Below are positions 1-6,564 of a stretch of DNA of 24,012 nucleotides, piece after piece. Made by a program: the position numbers and the translations under genes. The stretch lies in IMG/VR virus record IMGVR_UViG_3300036845_000859, positions 1-24,012 of that record. One strand, 5' to 3'. The DNA comes from a virus. Positions within the stretch are counted from its first letter, which is position 1. Every line of letters starts with the position of its first letter. A model generated the notes under the pieces. It saw nothing but the letters and a program-made list of their open reading frames with translations. It did no database searches and was not told the DNA's origin.

Positions 1-521
1 TGTCGATGGGCGACGAAGAGGCGATCGATCTGTTGGCAGAGATGCAGGCTGACCAGTCCCGGGTGACTCCGGACTTGCAGCAGCTCGTGAACGAACAGGT
101 CGATGCGCGGATGACGGGACGCAGCGAGTTCCAACGGGCTGTGGACTGGTTCGAGAGTGAGGCAGGATTTGCGGACGTGCTGACGACGCCGCGCTTGAAG
201 CAAGAGGCCGGACGGCTTGACAAGGAACTGGCCACCCAGTACCCGGAGCTCTCCCCCCGCCAACGGTTCGAGCGTGTCGGCAAGCAGATGCGTCAACTCC
301 GGGAGGACCTAGGCGTCGCTCCTCGAGGCAAAGGCCCCACCCCCCCGACACCGGCAACCAAGCTCCAGCGGAAAGCGCAGGCAGCCCGGGCGGCACCCGA
401 AGAGGCGGCTGGTCGACAGCGCCAGGACGAGGAGCCCGACGAGACGCAGTCCACCCAGGACGCCATACGGCAGATGGCGATGGGGCGAGGACAGGCGAGG
501 GCGATCACGCACAAACATTAG
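1..521 (+). CDS. Probable capsid scaffolding protein, C-terminal part (5'-truncated)
   Basis: The reading frame is open from the window edge (codon TCG at 3-5) to TAA at 519-521, so the real start is probably upstream and the ATG at 6 need not be the start. About 172 residues are visible. They are strongly charged and predicted helical, with Gln/Arg/Glu-rich stretches, followed by a Pro/Ala/Gln-rich linker (around residues 105-145) and a short basic tail ending RGQARAITHKH. The position immediately before the major capsid gene, the helical low-complexity composition and the basic C-terminal segment fit phage scaffolding proteins, which drive procapsid assembly and then leave. The call rests mainly on composition and synteny. 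I do not recognise a specific family signature, and a C-terminal piece of another head protein remains possible. Confidence 0.55.
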   Translation, partial: SMGDEEAIDLLAEMQADQSRVTPDLQQLVNEQVDARMTGRSEFQRAVDWFESEAGFADVLTTPRLKQEAGRLDKELATQYPELSPRQRFERVGKQMRQLREDLGVAPRGKGPTPPTPATKLQRKAQAARAAPEEAAGRQRQDEEPDETQSTQDAIRQMAMGRGQARAITHKH

Positions 522-561
522 GGAGTCACCAGCGCCACTGGGCGGCTCCTAGGAGTCACCA
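522..561 (+). repeat. 10-bp direct repeat GGAGTCACCA flanking a palindrome at the capsid ribosome binding site
   Basis: GGAGTCACCA occurs at 522-531 and again at 552-561, exactly 30 bases apart, in the short gap before the capsid gene. The second copy carries the AGGAG ribosome binding site and sits on the perfect 10-bp palindrome CTCCTAGGAG at 546-555. The ribosome binding site of the most highly expressed gene is therefore within a potential small hairpin. It could be a local duplication or a translation control element; function is unknown. Confidence 0.4.
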
Positions 562-563
562 CA

Positions 564-1535
564 ATGGCAGGTCAAGTCTGGGCAATCTCTTCGCTCGGCG
601 GCTATTTCTACAGCCGCCAGCTCTCGAACGTGATGCGCGCCGCGGTGCAGCCGCTCGTCAAGTTCCGCCAGTTCGCCGATGTCCACGACATCTCCCAGCA
701 GGGCAAGAAGAAGGGCGATACCTTCACCTGGGACGTGTTCTCGGATGTCGCCAACGCCGGCGGAATCCTCACCGAAACCAACACGATGCCGGAGACCAAC
801 TTCACCATCGTGCAGGGCACCCTGACGGTGACCGAGGGCGGCAACTCCATCCCCTACTCGGCGAAGCTCGACAACCTGTCGAAGTTCCCGGTCGAGGACA
901 TCATCAAGAAGGTCCTGAAGAACGACGCGGTGAAGTTCTTCGATCGCCTGGCCTGGGGCCAGTTCAACCAGACGCTGCTCCGCGCGATCCCGGTCAACGG
1001 CAACAGCCCGAACGCGATCGTGCTCTACACCAACGGCACGGTGACGGGCAACAACAACATCGCCTACTCCAACGCCCACGCCAAGGCGATCACCGATGCG
1101 ATGAAGGAGCGCAACATCCCGGCCTACGTGGCGGACGACTACTACGCCCTCGGCTGGCCGACCACGCTGCGCACCTTGAAGAACGCGCTTGAGACCATCC
1201 ACCAGTACTCGGACACCGGCTTCGGGCTCATCATGAACGCGGAGATCGGCCGCTACGAGAACACCCGGTACATCGAGCAGACCAACGTCGCCAAGGGCTC
1301 CGGCACCGACGGGGTGACCACCATCCCCTGGGTGAACGGGCAGTCGGACTGGCTGTTCTTCTTCGGCAACGACACCGTGGCCGAGGCCGTGGTGGTGCCC
1401 GAGGAGATGCGCGGCAAGATTCCGACCGACTACGGCCGCTCGAAGGGCATCGCCTGGTACTACCTGGGCGGCTTCGGCATCGTGCACACGCTCGCGACGA
1501 ACGTGCGCATCGTCAAGTGGGACTCGGCCGCCTAA
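564..1535 (+). CDS. Major capsid protein (coat), BPP-1/Bcep22-type podovirus
   Basis: This 323-residue protein follows the scaffold-like gene and has a good AGGAG site at 551-555 before ATG 564. The N-terminus (SSLGGYFYSRQLSNVMR, then KFRQFADV and KKGDTFTWDVFSDV) resembles, from memory, the coat protein of Bordetella phage BPP-1 and relatives such as Bcep22. That group has an HK97-type fold with rearranged topology. Composition is typical of coat proteins: balanced charge, few cysteines, many aromatic and Asn/Thr residues. It would form the icosahedral shell with the scaffold upstream and the probable decoration protein downstream. A strong hairpin follows the stop codon. The coat assignment is confident from context and length; the BPP-1 kinship is from memory and unverified. 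Confidence 0.88.
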   Translation: MAGQVWAISSLGGYFYSRQLSNVMRAAVQPLVKFRQFADVHDISQQGKKKGDTFTWDVFSDVANAGGILTETNTMPETNFTIVQGTLTVTEGGNSIPYSAKLDNLSKFPVEDIIKKVLKNDAVKFFDRLAWGQFNQTLLRAIPVNGNSPNAIVLYTNGTVTGNNNIAYSNAHAKAITDAMKERNIPAYVADDYYALGWPTTLRTLKNALETIHQYSDTGFGLIMNAEIGRYENTRYIEQTNVAKGSGTDGVTTIPWVNGQSDWLFFFGNDTVAEAVVVPEEMRGKIPTDYGRSKGIAWYYLGGFGIVHTLATNVRIVKWDSAA

Positions 1536-1556
1536 GCGGCTCCAACTGAAGGGTGG

Positions 1557-1578
1557 CCCGGGGGCCTTCTCCCCCGGG
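1557..1578 (+). terminator. Perfect 8-bp GC hairpin after the capsid gene (attenuator or mRNA-stabilising stem)
   Basis: CCCGGGGG at 1557-1564 pairs perfectly with CCCCCGGG at 1571-1578 across a 6-base loop (CCTTCT). It lies 21 bases after the capsid stop codon. No T-run follows (TGCTTCCC), so it is probably not a full intrinsic terminator. It could pause transcription or protect the 3' end of capsid mRNA. Confidence 0.5.
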
Positions 1579-1627
1579 TGCTTCCCAGCCCTAACAACGT
1601 CGGAGAGGCCGGCACAAGGAGACGACG

Positions 1628-2173
1628 ATGGCTCAGACTCAACAGGCCTCCACGCTGAAAAGCATGGGGTACGACCACCCGGCCTACACCACCCGCCAGG
1701 CCTTCGCCTTCGTGCGTGCGGCCGGCGCCAACGGCGTCACCGCGAAGTACTGCGCGCACGCCACCCTGCTCGCGTATTCCGCGTCCCTGCAGGTCACCGC
1801 GGTCGGCAACGCGACGAGCTCCTACACCTTCACGGGTGTGAACGGCTCGGCCACCGTCGCCGCGCTCTCGGACCAGCTCTCCCTCTACGTGGTCACGAAC
1901 GCCGGCGGCACCGCCTCGGTGGTGTTGACGACCGCGACCTATGGCCCGTGGGTGGTCACCGGCGCTTTCTTGAACACGGGCACCTACACCAACCAGATCG
2001 GCCAGACCCAGCAGATTCAGCTGCAGGGCTCCGCGTCCGGCACGGCGGGCTTGGGCGGCATCGTGATCCCGGCCGGCGCGCTGTTCTACTTCCAGGGCGG
2101 CACCGACACGGGCGCCTCGGCCTCCATCACGATGGACTACAACATCCAGCCGCTCGCGGCGGTCGCGGCCTAA
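1628..2173 (+). CDS. Probable capsid decoration/cement protein
   Basis: The protein has 181 residues, with an AAGGAG site seven bases before ATG 1628. It is rich in Ala, Gly, Thr and Ser with alternating hydrophobic residues and ends in a hydrophobic beta-like tail (ASITMDYNIQPLAAVAA). No enzyme motif is visible. Capsid-adjacent, small, beta-rich, charge-poor proteins in podoviruses of this type are commonly cement or decoration proteins bound to the outer shell, as in BPP-1, where a cement protein gene neighbours the coat gene. The gene lies between a strong hairpin (1557-1578) and a terminator-like stem (2187-2209), so it may be expressed at a level set by those elements. The decoration role is inferred from position and composition; a head fibre is the main alternative. 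Confidence 0.6.
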   Translation: MAQTQQASTLKSMGYDHPAYTTRQAFAFVRAAGANGVTAKYCAHATLLAYSASLQVTAVGNATSSYTFTGVNGSATVAALSDQLSLYVVTNAGGTASVVLTTATYGPWVVTGAFLNTGTYTNQIGQTQQIQLQGSASGTAGLGGIVIPAGALFYFQGGTDTGASASITMDYNIQPLAAVAA

Positions 2174-2186
2174 CGGTTCCTCGGTT

Positions 2187-2209
2187 GGGGCGGACACCAC
2201 GCCCCTTTT
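2187..2209 (+). terminator. Intrinsic terminator candidate after the decoration gene
   Basis: GGGGCG at 2187-2192 pairs with CGCCCC at 2200-2205 across a 7-base loop, directly followed by TTTT (2206-2209). This is the classical layout of a rho-independent terminator, 13 bases after the stop codon at 2173. Because further late genes follow on the same strand, it probably works as a partial terminator that lowers expression downstream of the abundant head proteins. Confidence 0.7.
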
Positions 2210-2232
2210 CATAGGCTCTACAGGAGCGATCG

Positions 2233-2469
2233 ATGAAGAAAGCAGCAGACGTCGGCAACCTCCCCAACTCCAAGCACATGGCGAACGGGGAGACGGTCGG
2301 CATCCAGGCCTCCGGGTATCTGGACAAGAAGGGCACCACGGGCGAGGGCGTGCAACGCCTGCCGCTGCCCCCCGGCATGGACATCGAGAATCAGCCGACC
2401 AAGGACATCAACGCGATGCCCTTCAAGACGGTGACCTCGATGGGGTACCCGGGCGACGGCTGGACTTAA
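2233..2469 (+). CDS. Unknown small head-region protein with LPPGMDI motif
   Basis: This 78-residue, hydrophilic, glycine-rich protein has no recognised domain. An AGGAG site lies shortly before ATG 2233 (TACAGGAGCGATCG). The second half contains LPLPPGMDI followed by a D...MP spacing, and the same pattern recurs in the next gene, so the two appear to be related or to share a short binding peptide. The C-terminus ends PGDGWT. It lies between decoration and connector genes, consistent with a minor head component or an assembly factor, but nothing in the sequence shows which. Confidence 0.65.
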   Translation: MKKAADVGNLPNSKHMANGETVGIQASGYLDKKGTTGEGVQRLPLPPGMDIENQPTKDINAMPFKTVTSMGYPGDGWT

Positions 2470-2473
2470 GGTC

Positions 2474-2860
2474 ATGGCCGGCATCCTGCAGGAGAAGTTC
2501 CAGGTCGACTACCCGGAGCAGCGCAACGACGACGCGCACTCGGGGTGGATGTCCGACCGCTCGGCGCGCACCAAGAAGGGCCTAAACGCCCCGACGGGCA
2601 CCACGCCGCTGCCGCCGGGCATGGACATCAACGCCCAGACGCGCACCGATCAGCGGCCGATGCCCCACACCATGGGCGGGGAGTCGGATGTGTCCCAGGA
2701 CTGGAACAGTGGCGCCATTGCCAAGGGCTTCACCCGGCGCACCATGCGCGGCACCGACGATGAGTACTCGAACGCCCACGTCGACGCCTTCTACGATGAG
2801 ATGACGGTCGACGGCGAGACAGGCTTCACCGAGCGCAACAACGTACTGGACCGGATGTAA
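2474..2860 (+). CDS. Unknown 128-aa head-region protein with LPPGMDI motif
   Basis: This charged protein of 128 residues begins only four bases after the previous stop codon, and the TAAGG of that stop acts as a weak ribosome binding site. Residues about 33-55 (KKGL...TPLPPGMDI...D...MP) align with the equivalent part of the preceding 78-aa protein. The rest is hydrophilic, with an acidic C-terminal third (FYDEMTVDGETGF). No enzyme motif, membrane segment or signal peptide is visible. The shared motif and adjacency suggest partial duplication or two proteins docking on the same virion partner. The function is not recognised. Confidence 0.65.
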   Translation: MAGILQEKFQVDYPEQRNDDAHSGWMSDRSARTKKGLNAPTGTTPLPPGMDINAQTRTDQRPMPHTMGGESDVSQDWNSGAIAKGFTRRTMRGTDDEYSNAHVDAFYDEMTVDGETGFTERNNVLDRM

Positions 2861-2865
2861 GCGCC

Positions 2866-3216
2866 GTGCCGCTCCCCCAGGTCGTCAACGCCCAGTACAC
2901 CGCGCTCTCGACCGCGGGCACCACCACCTTGAACGCGGGCCAGGCCGGCGGCGGGCCGCCGAGCTCTTCGGGCGTGCTGTACGGGGCGAGCGTGGTGTCG
3001 GCCGGCACCGGCTTCGCGGTCACGATCGTGGACATCATCAACCCCACGGGGTCCGGGACCAACACCGCGACCATCACCAACACGCTGATGAACGGCACCG
3101 GGTCCGCCGGGCAAATGCTGCCCGCCGGGATCTACAGTGTCGGTGTACGCTACCGCGGGGCGCTCGTCGCCGTGACGGCAGGCACGCCCGGACAGATCAA
3201 CGTGTTGTGGGATTGA
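2866..3216 (+). CDS. Unknown 116-aa beta-rich structural protein
   Basis: The gene starts at GTG 2866, five bases after the previous stop codon; no in-frame ATG lies near this position. The 116-residue product is rich in Gly, Thr, Val and Ala with alternating hydrophobic residues and very few charges, like a small beta-sandwich (repeated TI.N.L.NGTGS-type stretches; ends GQINVLWD). No catalytic motif is visible. Composition and position suggest a minor virion protein (head decoration or neck), but I do not recognise the family. Confidence 0.6.
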   Translation: MPLPQVVNAQYTALSTAGTTTLNAGQAGGGPPSSSGVLYGASVVSAGTGFAVTIVDIINPTGSGTNTATITNTLMNGTGSAGQMLPAGIYSVGVRYRGALVAVTAGTPGQINVLWD

Positions 3217-3231
3217 CCCGAGGAGACTGAC

Positions 3232-3669
3232 ATGGCCCAGGCCCAGAAGAAGCCGAAGATCGAGCGCGACCGCTTTGCCGACGATGGCGTGCGGCTGTTC
3301 AATGCCAGCAAGGAGCACGGCGTCGTCTATTGCGACGGCTACATGGAGGTGAAGTACATCCAGGAGTACGAGGGCCGCGAGACCCACTACCGGGGCGATG
3401 GCTTCCCGGTGGGCTACAAGGCGGGCGAGCCCTTACCGAAGCACGCCGACGAGCTCCTGGACGAGAACCGGCTGCTGCACGATCGCATCGCCGAGCTCGA
3501 GGCCTCGCAGAAGAGAACGAACGAGCTCCTGGCGCGGCTCTCCGCGCAGTTGGACGCCAAACCCGCCGCGAGCCCACCGCCCGCGGCCGAGGCGCCCACC
3601 ACGGGGCAGCTCGACACCCCCAAAGCCACTCCGGAGGCCGCAGGCCGTGGAGCGGCAAAACCCAAATAA
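3232..3669 (+). CDS. Unknown 145-aa protein with coiled coil and Pro/Ala tail
   Basis: An AGGAG site at 3220-3224 precedes ATG 3232. Residues about 1-75 form a compact mixed region (DRFADDGVRLFNASKEHGVVYCDGY, with KYIQEYEGRETHYRGDGFPVGYKAGEP). Residues about 76-103 (ADELLDENRLLHDRIAELE) form a heptad coiled coil. The last 40 residues are a disordered Pro/Ala/Thr/Lys tail. The architecture suggests an oligomeric scaffold-like or assembly factor rather than an enzyme. A terminator-like stem follows the gene. Function unknown. Confidence 0.6.
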   Translation: MAQAQKKPKIERDRFADDGVRLFNASKEHGVVYCDGYMEVKYIQEYEGRETHYRGDGFPVGYKAGEPLPKHADELLDENRLLHDRIAELEASQKRTNELLARLSAQLDAKPAASPPPAAEAPTTGQLDTPKATPEAAGRGAAKPK

Positions 3670-3692
3670 GGCGCGACGCACGCGTCACTCAA

Positions 3693-3726
3693 ACGGCACC
3701 GGGCACAGTCCCGGTGTCGTCGTTTC
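3693..3726 (+). terminator. 11-bp terminator-like hairpin upstream of the methyltransferase-GT9 gene
   Basis: ACGGCACCGGG at 3693-3703 pairs with CCCGGTGTCGT at 3710-3720 (ten Watson-Crick pairs and one G-U) around the loop CACAGT, followed by CGTTTCT. It begins 24 bases after the previous stop codon and ends 25 bases before the next ATG, so it divides the head genes from the modification enzyme. Read-through or a partial terminator is likely because no room for a promoter is obvious. Confidence 0.65.
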
Positions 3727-3744
3727 TACCCCGAGGAGAATGCA

Positions 3745-5520
3745 ATGACTTGGAAAATCACCGACCCGCAAGGGCATGAGGCGGCGAAAGTCCGCTGGGA
3801 GCTGGTGCGCTGGACCCGTGGCCGCGGCCTCGACATCGGCGCCGGTATGACGCGCACCTTTCAGCACTTCATCACCGTCGATAACAACATCGACGCGCAG
3901 CTCTTCGGCCACCCAATGCCCCGCCCGGACCTGTACGTCACCGACGGCGGGGACCTGTCGATCCTCGCCGATGCGTCCATGGACTTCATCTTCTCGTCCC
4001 ACATGCTCGAGCACGTGGAGGAGGAGCGCCTGGTCAAGGTGCTGCGCGAGTGGCTGCGGGTGTTGAAGACCGGCGGGCGCTTGATCCTGTATCTCCCGGA
4101 CGCGGACGAGTACCCGAAGGTCGGCGAGGAGGGCGCGAACCGGGACCACAAATGGAACGTGACCTACAACGGGGTGATGGAGCTCATGGGCCACACCGGG
4201 GTGGGCTTCGATCTCATGGACTACCAGAAGCGCAACGCCGGTTTCGAGTACTCGTTGTTCTTTGTGTTCAAAAAGACGGCCGAGACCCCGCGCGCCTTCC
4301 ACCACGATCGGCCGCGCCCGACCGCCAAGACCTGCGCGGTGATCCGCTACGGGGCGATCGGCGACATGATGCAGGCGGCGTCCGTGCTGCGAGCACTCAA
4401 GGAGGAGGGCTACCACACGACGCTCTACGCCGCCGAGGAGCCGAACGGCTGGGAGGTCCTGCAGCACGACCCGCACGTGGACGAGTTCTACATCCAGGGC
4501 CGCGGCCAGGTGCCGGACCAGGCGCTCCCTGAGTTCTGGGCGAACGAGCGGCCGAAGTACGACAAGTGGGTGAACCTGTGCGAGAGCGTGGAGGGCGGGC
4601 TGCTCGCGATGACCAATCGGCCGGTGGACACCTACTCGCCCGTGGCGCGGCACCAGATGCTCGACTTCAACTACGTCGAGCGCCAGCACTTGATCGCCGG
4701 CGTCATGCAATATCCACCGCGCGTGCATTTTTATGCAAACGCGGCGGAGCAGAAGTGGGCGCACGCCGAGAAGAAGGCCTTCGGCAAGTTCCTGGTGCTC
4801 TGGTCGCTGTCCGGCTCCTCGGTGCATAAAGTGTGGCCGTGGGTGGATAACATCGTGTCGGGGCTCCTGCTCGACTTCCCCGAGGTCACGGTGGTGTTCG
4901 TCGGCGGTGCCGATGGCGTCATCCTCGAGCAGGGCTGGGAGCAGGCGACGGGGCGCGTGCATCGCCGCGCCGGCAAGTACACCATCCGCGAGACCTTGAG
5001 CCTCGCGCAGATTGCGGACGTCGTGATCGGCCCCGAGACCGGCGTGCTCAATTCGGTGAGCCACGAGGAGATGCCGAAAGTCATCTTCCTGTCCCACTCC
5101 ACCGTCGAGAACCTGACGCGCGACTGGTGCAACACCCACAGCCTGGTGTCGGTCGGCACCGTGTGCCAGGGCCGCGGCAACGATGAGGCTCCGGCGTGCC
5201 ATCGCCTGCACCACGGCTGGGCCCGCTGCACGGAAGCCCCGCCGCTCCCGGGCACCGAGGATCAGCACGAGCGCAAGGGCTCCGGCATCGCCCAGTGCCA
5301 GATGGACATCGGCGCCGAGGATGCCTACCGGGTCATCTGGCACGTGGTGCAATGGCGCCTCGAGGAGTACGCCAAGCGCGACGGCCTACCGCCGCCCGGG
5401 GTGGTGAAGCTCACGGACGAGGAAGTGGCGCGCACCCGCGCGATGCTGCCGAAGTACATGGAGAACCCCGCCCAGGTGGTGGCCGAGAAGCCGCCAGAGA
5501 AAAGCGTGCTCGAGGTGTAG
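3745..5520 (+). CDS. Fusion of SAM-dependent methyltransferase and GT9-type glycosyltransferase
   Basis: The product has 591 residues, with a GAGGAG site (3733-3738) before ATG 3745. Residues 1-180 form a class I methyltransferase domain with motif I GLDIGAG (28-34), an acidic residue after the next strand (VDNN, 45-48), DFIFSSHMLEHV (80-91) and the post-motif strand GGRLILYLP (110-118). Residues about 195-545 match the heptosyltransferase (GT9, GT-B fold) pattern: RYGAIGDMMQA (201-211) is the usual N-terminal glycine-loop motif, and VVIGPETGVLNSVSH (426-440) is the sugar-nucleotide side motif. The rest is a helical tail. GT9 enzymes transfer heptose or related sugars from nucleotide donors; the methyltransferase half may modify the same product. 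The gene sits between head and connector genes. The acceptor (LPS, virion protein or other glycan) is unknown. Domain calls are confident; the biological role is inference. Confidence 0.85.
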   Translation: MTWKITDPQGHEAAKVRWELVRWTRGRGLDIGAGMTRTFQHFITVDNNIDAQLFGHPMPRPDLYVTDGGDLSILADASMDFIFSSHMLEHVEEERLVKVLREWLRVLKTGGRLILYLPDADEYPKVGEEGANRDHKWNVTYNGVMELMGHTGVGFDLMDYQKRNAGFEYSLFFVFKKTAETPRAFHHDRPRPTAKTCAVIRYGAIGDMMQAASVLRALKEEGYHTTLYAAEEPNGWEVLQHDPHVDEFYIQGRGQVPDQALPEFWANERPKYDKWVNLCESVEGGLLAMTNRPVDTYSPVARHQMLDFNYVERQHLIAGVMQYPPRVHFYANAAEQKWAHAEKKAFGKFLVLWSLSGSSVHKVWPWVDNIVSGLLLDFPEVTVVFVGGADGVILEQGWEQATGRVHRRAGKYTIRETLSLAQIADVVIGPETGVLNSVSHEEMPKVIFLSHSTVENLTRDWCNTHSLVSVGTVCQGRGNDEAPACHRLHHGWARCTEAPPLPGTEDQHERKGSGIAQCQMDIGAEDAYRVIWHVVQWRLEEYAKRDGLPPPGVVKLTDEEVARTRAMLPKYMENPAQVVAEKPPEKSVLEV

Positions 5521-5523
5521 CGC

Positions 5524-6564
5524 ATGACGGACTTGAACTTAGGTGGCGTCCAAAACCCCCAGCAGCCGGCGACCTCGGGGGTCTACACCTTTGCGCTGGT
5601 CCGGGACGACATCATCCGCGACGCCATGCAAAACCTCGGGCTCCTCGAGGAGTCCGAGATCCCCTCGGCGCGGGAGATCACCGACTGCGCGCGCAAGCTC
5701 AACATGTCCATCAAGCAGTTGGCCGGCACCATGGACAAGGCGCCAGGCTGGAAGATGTGGACCCGGGAGCGCGGCGACCTGTTTCTCACGAGCTCGAAGA
5801 ACGCCTACGACTTAGGTGCCGTCGGGGATCACTGGGCGGGCGGGGTGACGGGACGCGCGGAGCCCACCACCTACAACGCGACCACCCTGTCGGGTGCGTG
5901 GGCGGCGGGCACCACGGTCCTGCCGGTGCCGGACACCACGGCGATGAACATCAACGACTTCATCGGGATTCTGGTGGGCTCGGACCTGTACTGGACCACC
6001 ATCTCGGCGGTGAACGCCGGCGTCTCGGTGGTGATCCCGGCCCCTGGGCTCTCGGGCGCGGCCGCGTCGGGCGCGCAGATCTTCAACTACACCAAGCAGG
6101 CGCAGCGGCCGGTGCAGATCGAGACCGGCCTCCTGCACTACACCCAAGGGAACGATGACCCCTTGACGGCGATGACGCTCCCGGTCTACGAGGCGCTGCC
6201 CACCAAGAACATGCCCGGCAACGTGCAGGACCCGACGGCCTTTTACTACGAGCCCCGGCTCAAGAACTTAGCCGGGCGGCTCTTCATCGATTGCTGGGGC
6301 GCGCAGGATGTCACGCGGGTGCTGCACTTCGTGTTCCTGCGCCAGATCCAGGACTTTGTGAACCCCGGCGACCTGCCGGACTTCCCGCAGGAGTGGTACA
6401 ACCTGCTCTGCTGGGATCTCACCTTCGCCATCCACCCGATGTTTGACGTCGATTGGACCGCCGGCATGCAGGCGCTCTACGCCCGGGCGATCACCCCGGC
6501 GCGGGAGTCGAACCCCTCGAGGGACGCGGCCTTCTTCCAGCCGGACGATGAGGACGGGAACTGA
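5524..6564 (+). CDS. Head-completion/connector protein, P22 gp4-like
   Basis: The 346-residue product starts at ATG 5524, three bases after the preceding stop codon. The N-terminal helical part (DDIIRDAMQNLGLL..., then ARKLNMSIKQLAG at about 56-68) has the pattern of P22 gp4-like proteins (I..AL..LG followed by a second helix with LN.M). P22 gp4 itself is about half as long; the extra part here is a beta-rich segment (about 110-195, GTTVLPVPDTTAMN...) and a C-terminal helical domain (about 225-320, ending near LLCWDLTFAIHPMFDVD). It would seal the portal after packaging and carry the tail hub encoded next. The stop overlaps the following ATG (ATGC at 6564), indicating translational coupling with the gp10-like gene. 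Confidence 0.75.
   Translation: MTDLNLGGVQNPQQPATSGVYTFALVRDDIIRDAMQNLGLLEESEIPSAREITDCARKLNMSIKQLAGTMDKAPGWKMWTRERGDLFLTSSKNAYDLGAVGDHWAGGVTGRAEPTTYNATTLSGAWAAGTTVLPVPDTTAMNINDFIGILVGSDLYWTTISAVNAGVSVVIPAPGLSGAAASGAQIFNYTKQAQRPVQIETGLLHYTQGNDDPLTAMTLPVYEALPTKNMPGNVQDPTAFYYEPRLKNLAGRLFIDCWGAQDVTRVLHFVFLRQIQDFVNPGDLPDFPQEWYNLLCWDLTFAIHPMFDVDWTAGMQALYARAITPARESNPSRDAAFFQPDDEDGN

Noticed and set aside
549-1487. Long minus-strand ORF opposite the coat gene (also 3685-5352, 9291-11021, 12556-13713, 16524-18734)
   Set aside because: They lie fully antisense to well-supported plus-strand genes and read as His/Arg/Val/Gly/Ala-rich sequences typical of high-GC shadow frames. No motif or start signal supports them.
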